From Gammaproteobacteria bacterium CG22_combo_CG10-13_8_21_14_all_40_8 (GTDB taxonomy: Bacteria > Pseudomonadota > Gammaproteobacteria > Enterobacterales > GCA-002770795), in assembly GCA_002770795.1 (NCBI GenBank), contig PCTP01000173.1:1-5089 (forward strand): a stretch of DNA of 5,089 nucleotides, in the 5' to 3' direction. Position 1 is the stretch's first letter. The number at the start of each line of letters is the position of its first letter. Below, one piece after another: positions 1-5,089 of this stretch. The translations under genes and the position numbers were made by a program. The notes beneath the pieces are model-generated. The model saw nothing but the letters and a program-made list of their open reading frames with translations, ran no database searches and was not told the origin of the DNA.

Positions 1-483
1 CCTGGATATGTAGGAACGCAATTTTTTAGTGATGTAAAGTTAGGTGAATATAAAAATAATGTAAGATGTGAGAATTTGGAATCGTTAACTTATAAAAACA
101 ATGAATTTGATTTACATATTACACAAGATGTTATGGAACATGTTTTTGATACTCCAAAAGCGTTCTCTGAAATTAATCGTACCTTAAAGCCTGGAGGTGC
201 TCATATTTTTACCGTCCCTCTTGTAAAAAGAGTTGTTCCTTCAGAGTTACGTGCAAAAAAAGATGAGTTTGGGAATGTTGTTCATTTACTTCCAGAAGTA
301 TATCATGGTAATCCCGTGTCTAATAATGGTTCCTTAGTTGTAACTGACTGGGGGTACGATATTTGTAGATATATTTTTGAAGAAACAGGCAGCTTTAGTC
401 AGCATATTATAATCGATGATTTACATGCGGGTATTAGGGCAGAGTTAATTGATGTCATTTTAACTAGGAAAAATAATAATTGA
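1..483 (+). CDS. Class I SAM-dependent methyltransferase, 5'-truncated by window edge
   Basis: The reading frame is open from base 1 to the TGA at 481-483 and gives 160 visible residues. The true start lies outside the window; the TTG at 76 is internal because homology-bearing sequence continues upstream of it. Visible landmarks, counted from base 1, are the acidic strand end and helix FDLHITQDVMEHV (about residues 36-48), the post-core LKPGG turn (62-66), which is typical of Methyltransf_11-like enzymes, then YHGNP (101-105) and TDWGYDI (115-121). The last two resemble a methyltransferase subgroup common in glycan clusters. The SAM-binding glycine-rich motif I should lie upstream and is not seen. 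It probably methylates a sugar or a glycan-linked acceptor in the cytoplasm, but the acceptor is unknown. The next start is 80 nt downstream with no terminator seen between them, so cotranscription is likely. The family call is firm; the substrate is inference. Confidence 0.85.
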   Translation, partial: PGYVGTQFFSDVKLGEYKNNVRCENLESLTYKNNEFDLHITQDVMEHVFDTPKAFSEINRTLKPGGAHIFTVPLVKRVVPSELRAKKDEFGNVVHLLPEVYHGNPVSNNGSLVVTDWGYDICRYIFEETGSFSQHIIIDDLHAGIRAELIDVILTRKNNN

Positions 484-554
484 GTTGGTATTTATAAATC
501 TTTAACTTTAAATGGCCTGTGTTTTGGCAGATACATGCCATGAATATTAGATTT

Positions 555-560
555 GAGGTG
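555..560 (+). promoter_or_regulatory. Ribosome binding site that sets the start of the coiled-coil sulfotransferase
   Basis: GAGGTG lies 3 nt before the ATG at 564; the GAGG core leaves a 5-nt spacer. No comparable site precedes the in-frame GTG at 519 or the ATG at 540. It therefore supports 564 as the start and places the P-loop at residues 11-18, the usual position in this family. Confidence 0.7.
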
Positions 561-563
561 TGT

Positions 564-2198
564 ATGACCGGAAATAATATATATATAATATTAGGTATGC
601 ATAGGAGTGGTACAAGTCTATTATGCGCTGGTTTGTCATATGCTGGTTTGTCTTTTGGAAATAATCTAATGGGGGCAACAAAAGATAACTTAAAAGGTCA
701 CTGGGAAGATAATGATATAGTATCTATGAACAATAAATTGTTAGCTACAATTAACTATACATGGGACACATTGGGCTTAATTAATGAAGAAAGATGGACT
801 CAAAAAAATGTTTTAAATTTAAGCAAGGAGGCAAAATGTTTGTTGTATTCAAAACTGGCTGAAAATAATCAATCATTTGCTTTCAAAGATCCTAGAACCA
901 TCAGACTTTTGCCTTTTTGGTTGGGAGTGTTTCAAGAAATGGGTATTAAACCCAATTTTATTTTTATTTTTCGAAGTCCAAACGATGTTTGTATTTCATT
1001 GGCTAAACGTGAAAATAAAACCTTCGCACTTAGTCAGCTGATATGGCTGCATCATAATCTTGATAACTTAAACCTTATAATGAATTCTGAGTATAAAGTA
1101 TTTTTTTTGGATTTCTTTGATTTTTGTGACAGCCCGAAAAAGCAAACGAAAAATATAATGCAAAAATTTAATTTAAAGGTGGACTCTGATAAATTGAATT
1201 TATTTGAAAATGAGTTTTATGATCGAAGCTTGCTCTCTAATCTCAACAGCCCCTATCATGTTTCAGAGCAGAAATGGATGCTGCCTATTTGTTTTGATTT
1301 ATATCGAGTGTTAAGACTAGTTGCACACGGACAACCAATGAATAGTGAACTACAGAGCCTGATTCAAGTTTGGACTATGAGTGCCGAATTGCTGGCAAAA
1401 CAATTAAATGCACTGGAAACCTCATTTCATGAAAAACTATTATCACATATGGTAACAATAAATGAGAATGAAGCCGAGATATCCAAGCTACACTCCCAGT
1501 TTAATTTGTTCAATAAAATATCAGAATTACAATCAAATTTTTCTGAAGAGATGGCGTCTGATAAGGAATTAGTTAAGCAAATTGGCAATGAGATATCGAT
1601 TGTTCATGGATTATTATTAGAGAAGAATTCTGATTTAAGAATAGAGGATTTTCAAGGGTTGTTTCAATTGGTCGACAAATTAAACCATACAGATGCAAAA
1701 GTTGATATGGTCCTAGATGAAATAAAGACAAACACAAATGCAATAAATGACAAGAAATCAAAAAGTTATACAGCAATGTGTTCTATTTTAAAACGACTAA
1801 GAAAAGATGTTTTAGTTCAAAATAAATCCACAGCTAAATTCTCTGAAATTTTAAAATCCATAAAAGAAGAATTTTTGTTAGAAAAGCGATCTGAAAATGA
1901 ATCTAACGCGATAAATTCTTTGTCTTCTTTAATTCAAGATGAATTAATTCGTGTGTGTATGGAAAGAAGCCGAATTAATGACAGGTTGAATAGTGTTGTT
2001 GCACAATATAATGAATCATTCAGAACTATTGAAAAAATAAATCATGAAAATATGATTATAAGAATGCAAAATGAAAATTTGAAATTGAGAAGTAAAAATT
2101 TGGAAATTGTAATTAGCGAATATAAGAAACAAAAACAGGCTTTTGAAAGTTCTATATCCTGGCGTATTACTGCCCCATTTAGATTGTTTCGGAAGTAG
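564..2198 (+). CDS. Sulfotransferase with long C-terminal coiled-coil region and SSxSWRxTAPxR tail
   Basis: The product has 544 residues, starting at ATG 564. Residues 11-18 are GMHRSGTS, the 5'-phosphosulfate-binding P-loop of PAPS-dependent sulfotransferases. KDPR follows at 108-111, and IFRSPNDVCIS holds R137 and S145, which fit the 3'-phosphate-binding site. FYDRSLL (about 218-224) lies near the end of the catalytic domain. The expected reaction is sulfate transfer from PAPS to a carbohydrate acceptor in the cytoplasm. From about residue 270 to 528 the chain is charged and helix-like, with Leu/Ile spacing suggesting coiled coil, strongest at about 482-528. It ends in SSISWRITAPFRLFRK (529-544), a tail I recognise from glycosyltransferases and methyltransferases of polysaccharide clusters. 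No signal peptide or membrane segment is seen. Bacterial sulfotransferases of this class are often near 250-350 residues, so about 250 residues are additional. A longer form from GTG 519 is possible but lacks a ribosome site. The family is confident; the acceptor and the role of the coil are unknown. Confidence 0.88.
   Translation: MTGNNIYIILGMHRSGTSLLCAGLSYAGLSFGNNLMGATKDNLKGHWEDNDIVSMNNKLLATINYTWDTLGLINEERWTQKNVLNLSKEAKCLLYSKLAENNQSFAFKDPRTIRLLPFWLGVFQEMGIKPNFIFIFRSPNDVCISLAKRENKTFALSQLIWLHHNLDNLNLIMNSEYKVFFLDFFDFCDSPKKQTKNIMQKFNLKVDSDKLNLFENEFYDRSLLSNLNSPYHVSEQKWMLPICFDLYRVLRLVAHGQPMNSELQSLIQVWTMSAELLAKQLNALETSFHEKLLSHMVTINENEAEISKLHSQFNLFNKISELQSNFSEEMASDKELVKQIGNEISIVHGLLLEKNSDLRIEDFQGLFQLVDKLNHTDAKVDMVLDEIKTNTNAINDKKSKSYTAMCSILKRLRKDVLVQNKSTAKFSEILKSIKEEFLLEKRSENESNAINSLSSLIQDELIRVCMERSRINDRLNSVVAQYNESFRTIEKINHENMIIRMQNENLKLRSKNLEIVISEYKKQKQAFESSISWRITAPFRLFRK
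1485..1499 (+). repeat. 15-nt direct repeat, copy 1 (inside coiled-coil sulfotransferase gene)
   Basis: AAGCTACACTCCCAG occurs here and identically at 3118-3132, in the same codon phase. With the preceding serine codon it encodes SKLHSQ (residues 307-312 of this protein), within the helical region that follows the catalytic domain. The repeat is richer in GC than its surroundings. An exact 15-mer pair is not expected by chance in about 5 kb. Confidence 0.8.
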
Positions 2199-2252
2199 GT
2201 TTCTTGTTGTTAAATCTGCGAATATTAGACTGACTAGGTAATTTCTGTTTGT

Positions 2253-2282
2253 TTTACACTTAATTTAAGTTTCAAATATGAT
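2253..2282 (+). promoter_or_regulatory. Candidate sigma70-type promoter for the downstream sulfotransferase genes
   Basis: TTTACA (2253-2258, 5 of 6 to TTGACA) and TATGAT (2277-2282, 5 of 6 to TATAAT) are separated by 18 nt. Transcription would begin near 2289 and leave a leader of about 175-180 nt before the TTG start at 2467. This would let the last three genes be expressed separately from the methyltransferase and the first sulfotransferase. The region is AT-rich, so chance matches are common and the call is tentative. Confidence 0.45.
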
Positions 2283-2414
2283 GGATAATTGACTGTTAGT
2301 CGTGATAAAAATAGTCTTGAATCTAGCGAATAGCATCTCGTTGAGAACCGTTTTTAAACAGTTTAAGTTTTGAGAACATATTTCTAGCTTTCATTTACAC
2401 TGAGTAATTATAAC

Positions 2415-2444
2415 TGTGACTAATTTTATTGTTATTAGTCCACA
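2415..2444 (+). repeat. Imperfect inverted repeat upstream of the TTG-start sulfotransferase
   Basis: TGTGACTAAT (2415-2424) can pair with ATTAGTC-C-ACA (2434-2444), giving ten pairs with one bulged C around a 9-nt loop (2425-2433). It ends 11 nt before the AAGGG ribosome site. No T-run follows, so it is not a standard terminator. It could be a leader hairpin affecting translation, or an operator. The arms are too far apart for a CRP site. Pairing is seen in the sequence; function is inferred. Confidence 0.4.
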
Positions 2445-2455
2445 ATATTCTGTTT

Positions 2456-2460
2456 AAGGG
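2456..2460 (+). promoter_or_regulatory. Ribosome binding site fixing a TTG start
   Basis: AAGGG lies 6 nt before TTG 2467. An in-frame TAA at 2455-2457 rules out any upstream start, and the P-loop begins within about ten residues, so TTG 2467 is effectively forced. Confidence 0.75.
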
Positions 2461-2466
2461 TTAATT

Positions 2467-3417
2467 TTGAAAAACAATCAAACGCCAATTATCTTCACTC
2501 ATATACCTAAAACGGCTGGAACAAGCTTTAGGGTCGCATTGGAAGGCCATTATGGTTTTAATTCTGTCTGTAGAGATTATGGGCCGCAAGCTCCTGAAAC
2601 AACTAGCTTCGTGTATCAATATATTTATGATGAAAAAGATTTTTTTTCTTTTCTACATAGATTTAAAAAAAACAAATCTAAGTCTCTTGCTGGGCATTTT
2701 CCAGTGGTTAAATATGCCCGGTTATTCCCATCAACAGATATTGTTACTTTCATTCGTAATCCTTATGAGCGTGTTATCTCTGAATATAAACACTTTGTCC
2801 GCCACTCAGGTTTCGATGGAACATTAATGGAGTTTGCAGAACAGGGCAGGAATGTAAATACACAGTCAAGGTTATTGGCTCAGGTACCGCTTAATTCCCT
2901 AGGTTTCATTGGATTAACCGAGCGATATTCCGAATCGGTTAACTTATATAATGCAATTTACGATCGAAGTATTCCTATTTTCAACTCAAATATTTCACCA
3001 GCAGAACAGATTATTGAAGGAGGAATATCACAGAGTGATAAAGATAGAATTATTTCGTTAAATGAAAACGACTTTATTCTATACAGCCATGTCTTAAATA
3101 TCTTTGAGATGAGATCGAAGCTACACTCCCAGAAACAAGTATATACCTTTGGTCAGTTCCATCTTGCTGAGAATAATCATATAATGGGCTGGGCATTTCA
3201 AATGCAGCTTGATGCTCCTGTTGAGATTGAGATATATATTGATGATATGTTAGTCGGCGAGTTATTGGCTAATGAATATAATATAACTTTAGATTCACTA
3301 AAGTCTCCTAGAAACGGATATGTGGGTTTTAGATTCAAGCTCCCTTCGAAAACTCTATCCTCTCAAGTATCTTGTAAAGTTAAAGAGACTGATCAATTAT
3401 TACCCTTTATAAACTGA
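2467..3417 (+). CDS. Sulfotransferase (Sulfotransfer_2-like) with C-terminal accessory beta module
   Basis: The product has 316 residues and a TTG start. HIPKTAGTS (12-20) is the PAPS 5'-phosphosulfate loop in the form typical of the Sulfotransfer_2 group, which includes heparan and chondroitin sulfotransferase relatives. LAGHFPV follows near residue 75-81, and FIRNPYERVIS holds R97 and S105 for the 3'-phosphate. The catalytic domain appears to end around 216. After SKLHSQ (217-222) comes a separate module of about 94 residues with GWAF (241-244), EIEIYIDDMLVGEL (253-266) and GYVGFRFKLP (284-293). It resembles the 'GWA ... VDG ... hGF.f.lP' beta domain found appended to glycosyltransferases and related enzymes, possibly for carbohydrate or protein contact. 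There is no leader peptide, so the enzyme should be cytoplasmic. The likely role is sulfation of a glycan or its precursor; the acceptor is unknown. An 8-T tract (2640-2647) and an 8-A tract (2665-2672) occur early in the gene. The next gene follows after 38 nt. Confidence 0.88.
   Translation: MKNNQTPIIFTHIPKTAGTSFRVALEGHYGFNSVCRDYGPQAPETTSFVYQYIYDEKDFFSFLHRFKKNKSKSLAGHFPVVKYARLFPSTDIVTFIRNPYERVISEYKHFVRHSGFDGTLMEFAEQGRNVNTQSRLLAQVPLNSLGFIGLTERYSESVNLYNAIYDRSIPIFNSNISPAEQIIEGGISQSDKDRIISLNENDFILYSHVLNIFEMRSKLHSQKQVYTFGQFHLAENNHIMGWAFQMQLDAPVEIEIYIDDMLVGELLANEYNITLDSLKSPRNGYVGFRFKLPSKTLSSQVSCKVKETDQLLPFIN
3118..3132 (+). repeat. 15-nt direct repeat, copy 2 (at domain junction of second sulfotransferase)
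   Basis: This is identical to 1485-1499 and in the same codon phase, encoding the KLHSQ of SKLHSQ (217-222). Here it sits exactly between the catalytic domain and the accessory module. Flanking codons differ between copies (serine is TCG here, TCC in copy 1), so the identity ends abruptly. Confidence 0.8.
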
Positions 3418-3438
3418 AAATGCTAATTTTTACATTAT

Positions 3439-3444
3439 GAGGGA
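3439..3444 (+). promoter_or_regulatory. Ribosome binding site of third sulfotransferase-like gene, long spacer
   Basis: GAGGGA is a strong Shine-Dalgarno match but ends 11 nt before ATG 3456, longer than the usual 5-9 nt. An in-frame TGA at 3438-3440 excludes an upstream start, and no better start lies between, so ATG 3456 stands, perhaps with reduced initiation. Confidence 0.6.
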
Positions 3445-3455
3445 ACATTTTATCA

Positions 3456-4505
3456 ATGCTTATAAGTAAATTATTTGGTGGCTTTCCTTTTTTAAAAAAG
3501 ACGCCTGTTAACTTATTCATTCATGTGGGACCAGGAAAAACTGGTAGTTCGGTGATTCAAAACTGGTCCGTTCAAAATCAAGATTTCTTAGCAAAGAGTC
3601 GTTTTTTTTATCCTAATCATGGTTTTGATTCAAACGGGATCAGTTCAGGTCATGCAAATAAGCTCTGCTCTAGGGAATTAGTGAGTTTAAATGATCAAGT
3701 CAAATATTCTCCACCCTATTTTGATAGCGCTAAATCCAAGTTGTTTTTAAAGGTTATCCAATCACTGAAATATCCAAACATCCTGTTGTCTTCGGAGGCA
3801 TTCTGGATGCAATTAGATTCTCTTTGTCAATTTTTTCCTCAAGCCAAGTTCATTTTTTATATTAGATCTCCTATGAGCTTTCTAGAATCTGGCTACAATC
3901 AAAGAGTTAAAAGACAAAATATATCCACAGAAATCAAAAAAACCTTGCCAAATTATAAACTTCAGTGTTATGGCGCTAAAATGTTGCTTGATATGGTAGC
4001 AAAGTATGGTAGAGAACGTTTTATAATCAAGTTATATAATCGAAAACGATTTAAAGAAGGCAATGTACTTTATGATTTTTATAGTATTTTCGGTCTCACA
4101 AAGTTACCCAATGTAGAGCACGAAGAGATTAATACTTCATACAGTTTTGAGGCGCTAGAATTTAAACGTTTCCTCAATCAGTTTGAAATTAGTAGGCGAT
4201 TTAATATTAAACTCGATCAATTACTACAGAGATACCCTGATGGTGATTACCATTATTCATTGTTACCTCCAGAGTTTTTTCAAATAACCAAGAAGAAAGA
4301 AGTCGAGTACATGCAAGCTCTTTTACAAGAGCTGCAATTTAACGCGGTAGAAATAGAGGAATATCTTGAGGATCTTAATGCAACACCACAGAAAAATTAT
4401 CGTACTCAGAGTGAATTAGGAAAAGATAGTGAATTAATGTGGGATTATATACAAAAAGATGATGCTTCTTTATGTCAGTATTTAAAGCAAATTGTCAAAA
4501 AATGA
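3456..4505 (+). CDS. Divergent P-loop sulfotransferase-like protein
   Basis: The product has 349 residues from ATG 3456. FIHVGPGKTGSS (21-32) ends in a P-loop matching the 'HxGxxKTGTT' form of bacterial sulfotransferase-like proteins. ILLSSEAFW (109-117) is a block seen in such proteins, and FYIRSPMSFLES holds R137 and S145, which fit the 3'-phosphate site. The C-terminal third is helical and charged (for example YSFEALEFKRFLNQF near 230-244) and shows no recognised module. The expected role is PAPS-dependent sulfation of a glycan, but this subgroup is poorly characterised and another nucleotide-dependent role cannot be excluded. No signal peptide or clear membrane segment is seen. It lies 38 nt after the second sulfotransferase, and its stop overlaps the start of the next gene (ATGA), so these genes are probably one transcript. 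Sequence similarity to the other two is limited to the motifs, arguing against recent duplication. Confidence 0.75.
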   Translation: MLISKLFGGFPFLKKTPVNLFIHVGPGKTGSSVIQNWSVQNQDFLAKSRFFYPNHGFDSNGISSGHANKLCSRELVSLNDQVKYSPPYFDSAKSKLFLKVIQSLKYPNILLSSEAFWMQLDSLCQFFPQAKFIFYIRSPMSFLESGYNQRVKRQNISTEIKKTLPNYKLQCYGAKMLLDMVAKYGRERFIIKLYNRKRFKEGNVLYDFYSIFGLTKLPNVEHEEINTSYSFEALEFKRFLNQFEISRRFNIKLDQLLQRYPDGDYHYSLLPPEFFQITKKKEVEYMQALLQELQFNAVEIEEYLEDLNATPQKNYRTQSELGKDSELMWDYIQKDDASLCQYLKQIVKK

Positions 4506-5089
4506 AACCATCGACGATTTTAACTTTTTTACCTAAAAATACAGCAATAGGTGATACTGTTGTATATGAGTGTCAACCTGAAAACATATCTCTTAATTGT
4601 TTCAAGTTGTCATTTTTTGAATCTGATAACAAGATTAATATCTTGAAAGTGATATTTTTAGGGCGTCAGTCTTATGAAATAATTACCTACCAGCTGGATG
4701 ATGTGCAACTCTTAAAAAGGTTGATTTTTAAGGTTGATTTTGAAGTTAAAATGATTGAAGTTCATTCAAGTGAGATGGTTAGTCAAATTGCACTAAATGT
4801 TTTTAAATCGAATAGATATAAAATATTCACTTCATTATTGCAAAATATTTATGAACAAAGCCGTCAGGAAAAAATAAGTTCATTTGGTTTTATTTTAGAT
4901 AAATTAAAATCGTTATATCATGTTGGGTTATTTAATTTTTTAAAGTCCCCTCAAAAATATTTAGAAGGTTTTAGTTATGAGGGTGAAATATACTTAAATC
5001 TGTTACAGCACCAACAAAGAAATATAAAGAAATTCTTAAAAAAATCATCAAAAAACTTAGATGTTTCGGATACATTGCGGATAGTTTTT
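4502..5089 (+). CDS. Unidentified protein, N-terminal 196 residues; 3' end beyond window
   Basis: The frame opens at ATG 4502, overlaps the preceding TGA as ATGA (4502-4505), and stays open to the last base. No Shine-Dalgarno is visible before it, so translation is probably coupled to the upstream gene. The visible part begins MKPSTILTFLPKNTAIGD. Its first half alternates hydrophobic and polar residues in a beta-like way. From about residue 100 it looks helical, with LQNIYEQSRQEK and a lysine-rich LLQHQQRNIKKFLKKSSK near 173-190. No signal peptide, membrane helix or known motif is recognised. The last residues, DTLRIVF, could be the first strand of a Rossmann-like domain such as a glycosyltransferase, making the visible part an N-terminal extension; this is only a guess. 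The open frame of 196 codons in AT-rich DNA, the coupled start and the shared strand support a real gene. Confidence 0.75.
   Translation, partial: MKPSTILTFLPKNTAIGDTVVYECQPENISLNCFKLSFFESDNKINILKVIFLGRQSYEIITYQLDDVQLLKRLIFKVDFEVKMIEVHSSEMVSQIALNVFKSNRYKIFTSLLQNIYEQSRQEKISSFGFILDKLKSLYHVGLFNFLKSPQKYLEGFSYEGEIYLNLLQHQQRNIKKFLKKSSKNLDVSDTLRIVF

Larger units (their letters stand above)
2199..2466 (+). other. 268-bp intergenic region between two sulfotransferase genes
   Basis: This is the only sizeable non-coding gap in the window. All three forward frames are broken by stops; the longest small frame I followed is 2293-2373, open for 26 codons without a ribosome site. It holds a promoter candidate (2253-2282), an imperfect inverted repeat (2415-2444), an 8-nt direct repeat TTGAGAAC (2341-2348 and 2370-2377), and five copies of GACTA/TAGTC (2232, 2297, 2312, 2418, 2436). 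No GC-rich stem followed by a T-run is seen after the upstream stop, so transcription may read through. Confidence 0.75.

Noticed and set aside
76..483. TTG at 76 as start of the methyltransferase
   Set aside because: The frame is open to the window edge, and a start here would remove the SAM-binding half of the domain.
485..513. Promoter between the methyltransferase and first sulfotransferase (TTGGTA/TTAAAT)
   Set aside because: Each box matches only 4 of 6, which is expected by chance in AT-rich DNA; read-through from upstream is simpler.
519..563. GTG at 519 or ATG at 540 as start of the first sulfotransferase
   Set aside because: Neither has a Shine-Dalgarno site, whereas GAGGTG at 555-560 serves ATG 564; the extra residues lie before the family's usual beginning.
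1573..1776. Open frame of 67 codons on the minus strand
   Set aside because: It lies wholly inside the coiled-coil sulfotransferase gene on the other strand, has no recognisable motif, and low-complexity AT-rich coding DNA readily gives such frames.
2289..2317. TTGACT at 2289 as a second promoter -35 box
   Set aside because: The best -10 at 17 nt is TAGTCT (3 of 6), and the better GATAAA is only 9 nt away; the candidate at 2253-2282 is much stronger.
2415..2444. CRP-like TGTGA...CACA operator or rho-independent terminator
   Set aside because: The arms are 19 nt apart instead of the 6 needed for CRP, and no T-run follows the stem as a terminator would need.
2552..2827. Open frame of 91 codons in another + frame
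   Set aside because: It is inside the second sulfotransferase gene, whose motifs are clear; its product is a low-quality hydrophobic translation with no family resemblance.

Overview
The window is AT-rich and densely coded, with every supported gene on the + strand. It looks like an internal piece of a bacterial surface-glycan gene cluster (O-antigen, capsule, exopolysaccharide or flagellin-type glycan). Base composition, Shine-Dalgarno sites and gene types suggest a Gram-negative bacterium, plausibly a marine or aquatic gammaproteobacterium. No marker gene fixes the taxon, and low GC is common in such clusters whatever the host, so this is a loose inference.

Layout. (1) 1-483: C-terminal part of a class I SAM-dependent methyltransferase, cut by the left window edge. 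(2) 564-2198: a sulfotransferase with an N-terminal P-loop domain, a long coiled-coil-like region and a C-terminal SSISWRITAPFR tail of the kind found on polysaccharide-cluster enzymes. (3) 2199-2466: a 268-bp intergenic stretch with a good sigma70-type promoter candidate and an imperfect hairpin close to the next ribosome binding site. (4) 2467-3417: a second sulfotransferase, with a TTG start and an added C-terminal beta-rich 'GWA...VDG' type module. (5) 3456-4505: a third, divergent P-loop sulfotransferase-like protein. (6) 4502-5089: the start of a further gene, overlapping the previous stop as ATGA and cut by the right window edge; its function is not recognisable from the part seen.

Working together: three mutually divergent sulfotransferase-like genes beside a methyltransferase suggest a glycan decorated with sulfate and methyl groups, made by cytoplasmic enzymes using PAPS and SAM. 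The acceptors cannot be read from sequence. The most interesting points are the sulfotransferase/coiled-coil architecture, which recalls chain-length-measuring O-antigen capping enzymes; a 15-nt in-frame repeat encoding the same peptide next to the added modules of two otherwise different sulfotransferases; and the unknown translationally coupled gene at the right edge.

I saw no tRNA, rRNA, CRISPR array, insertion sequence, origin or convincing rho-independent terminator.
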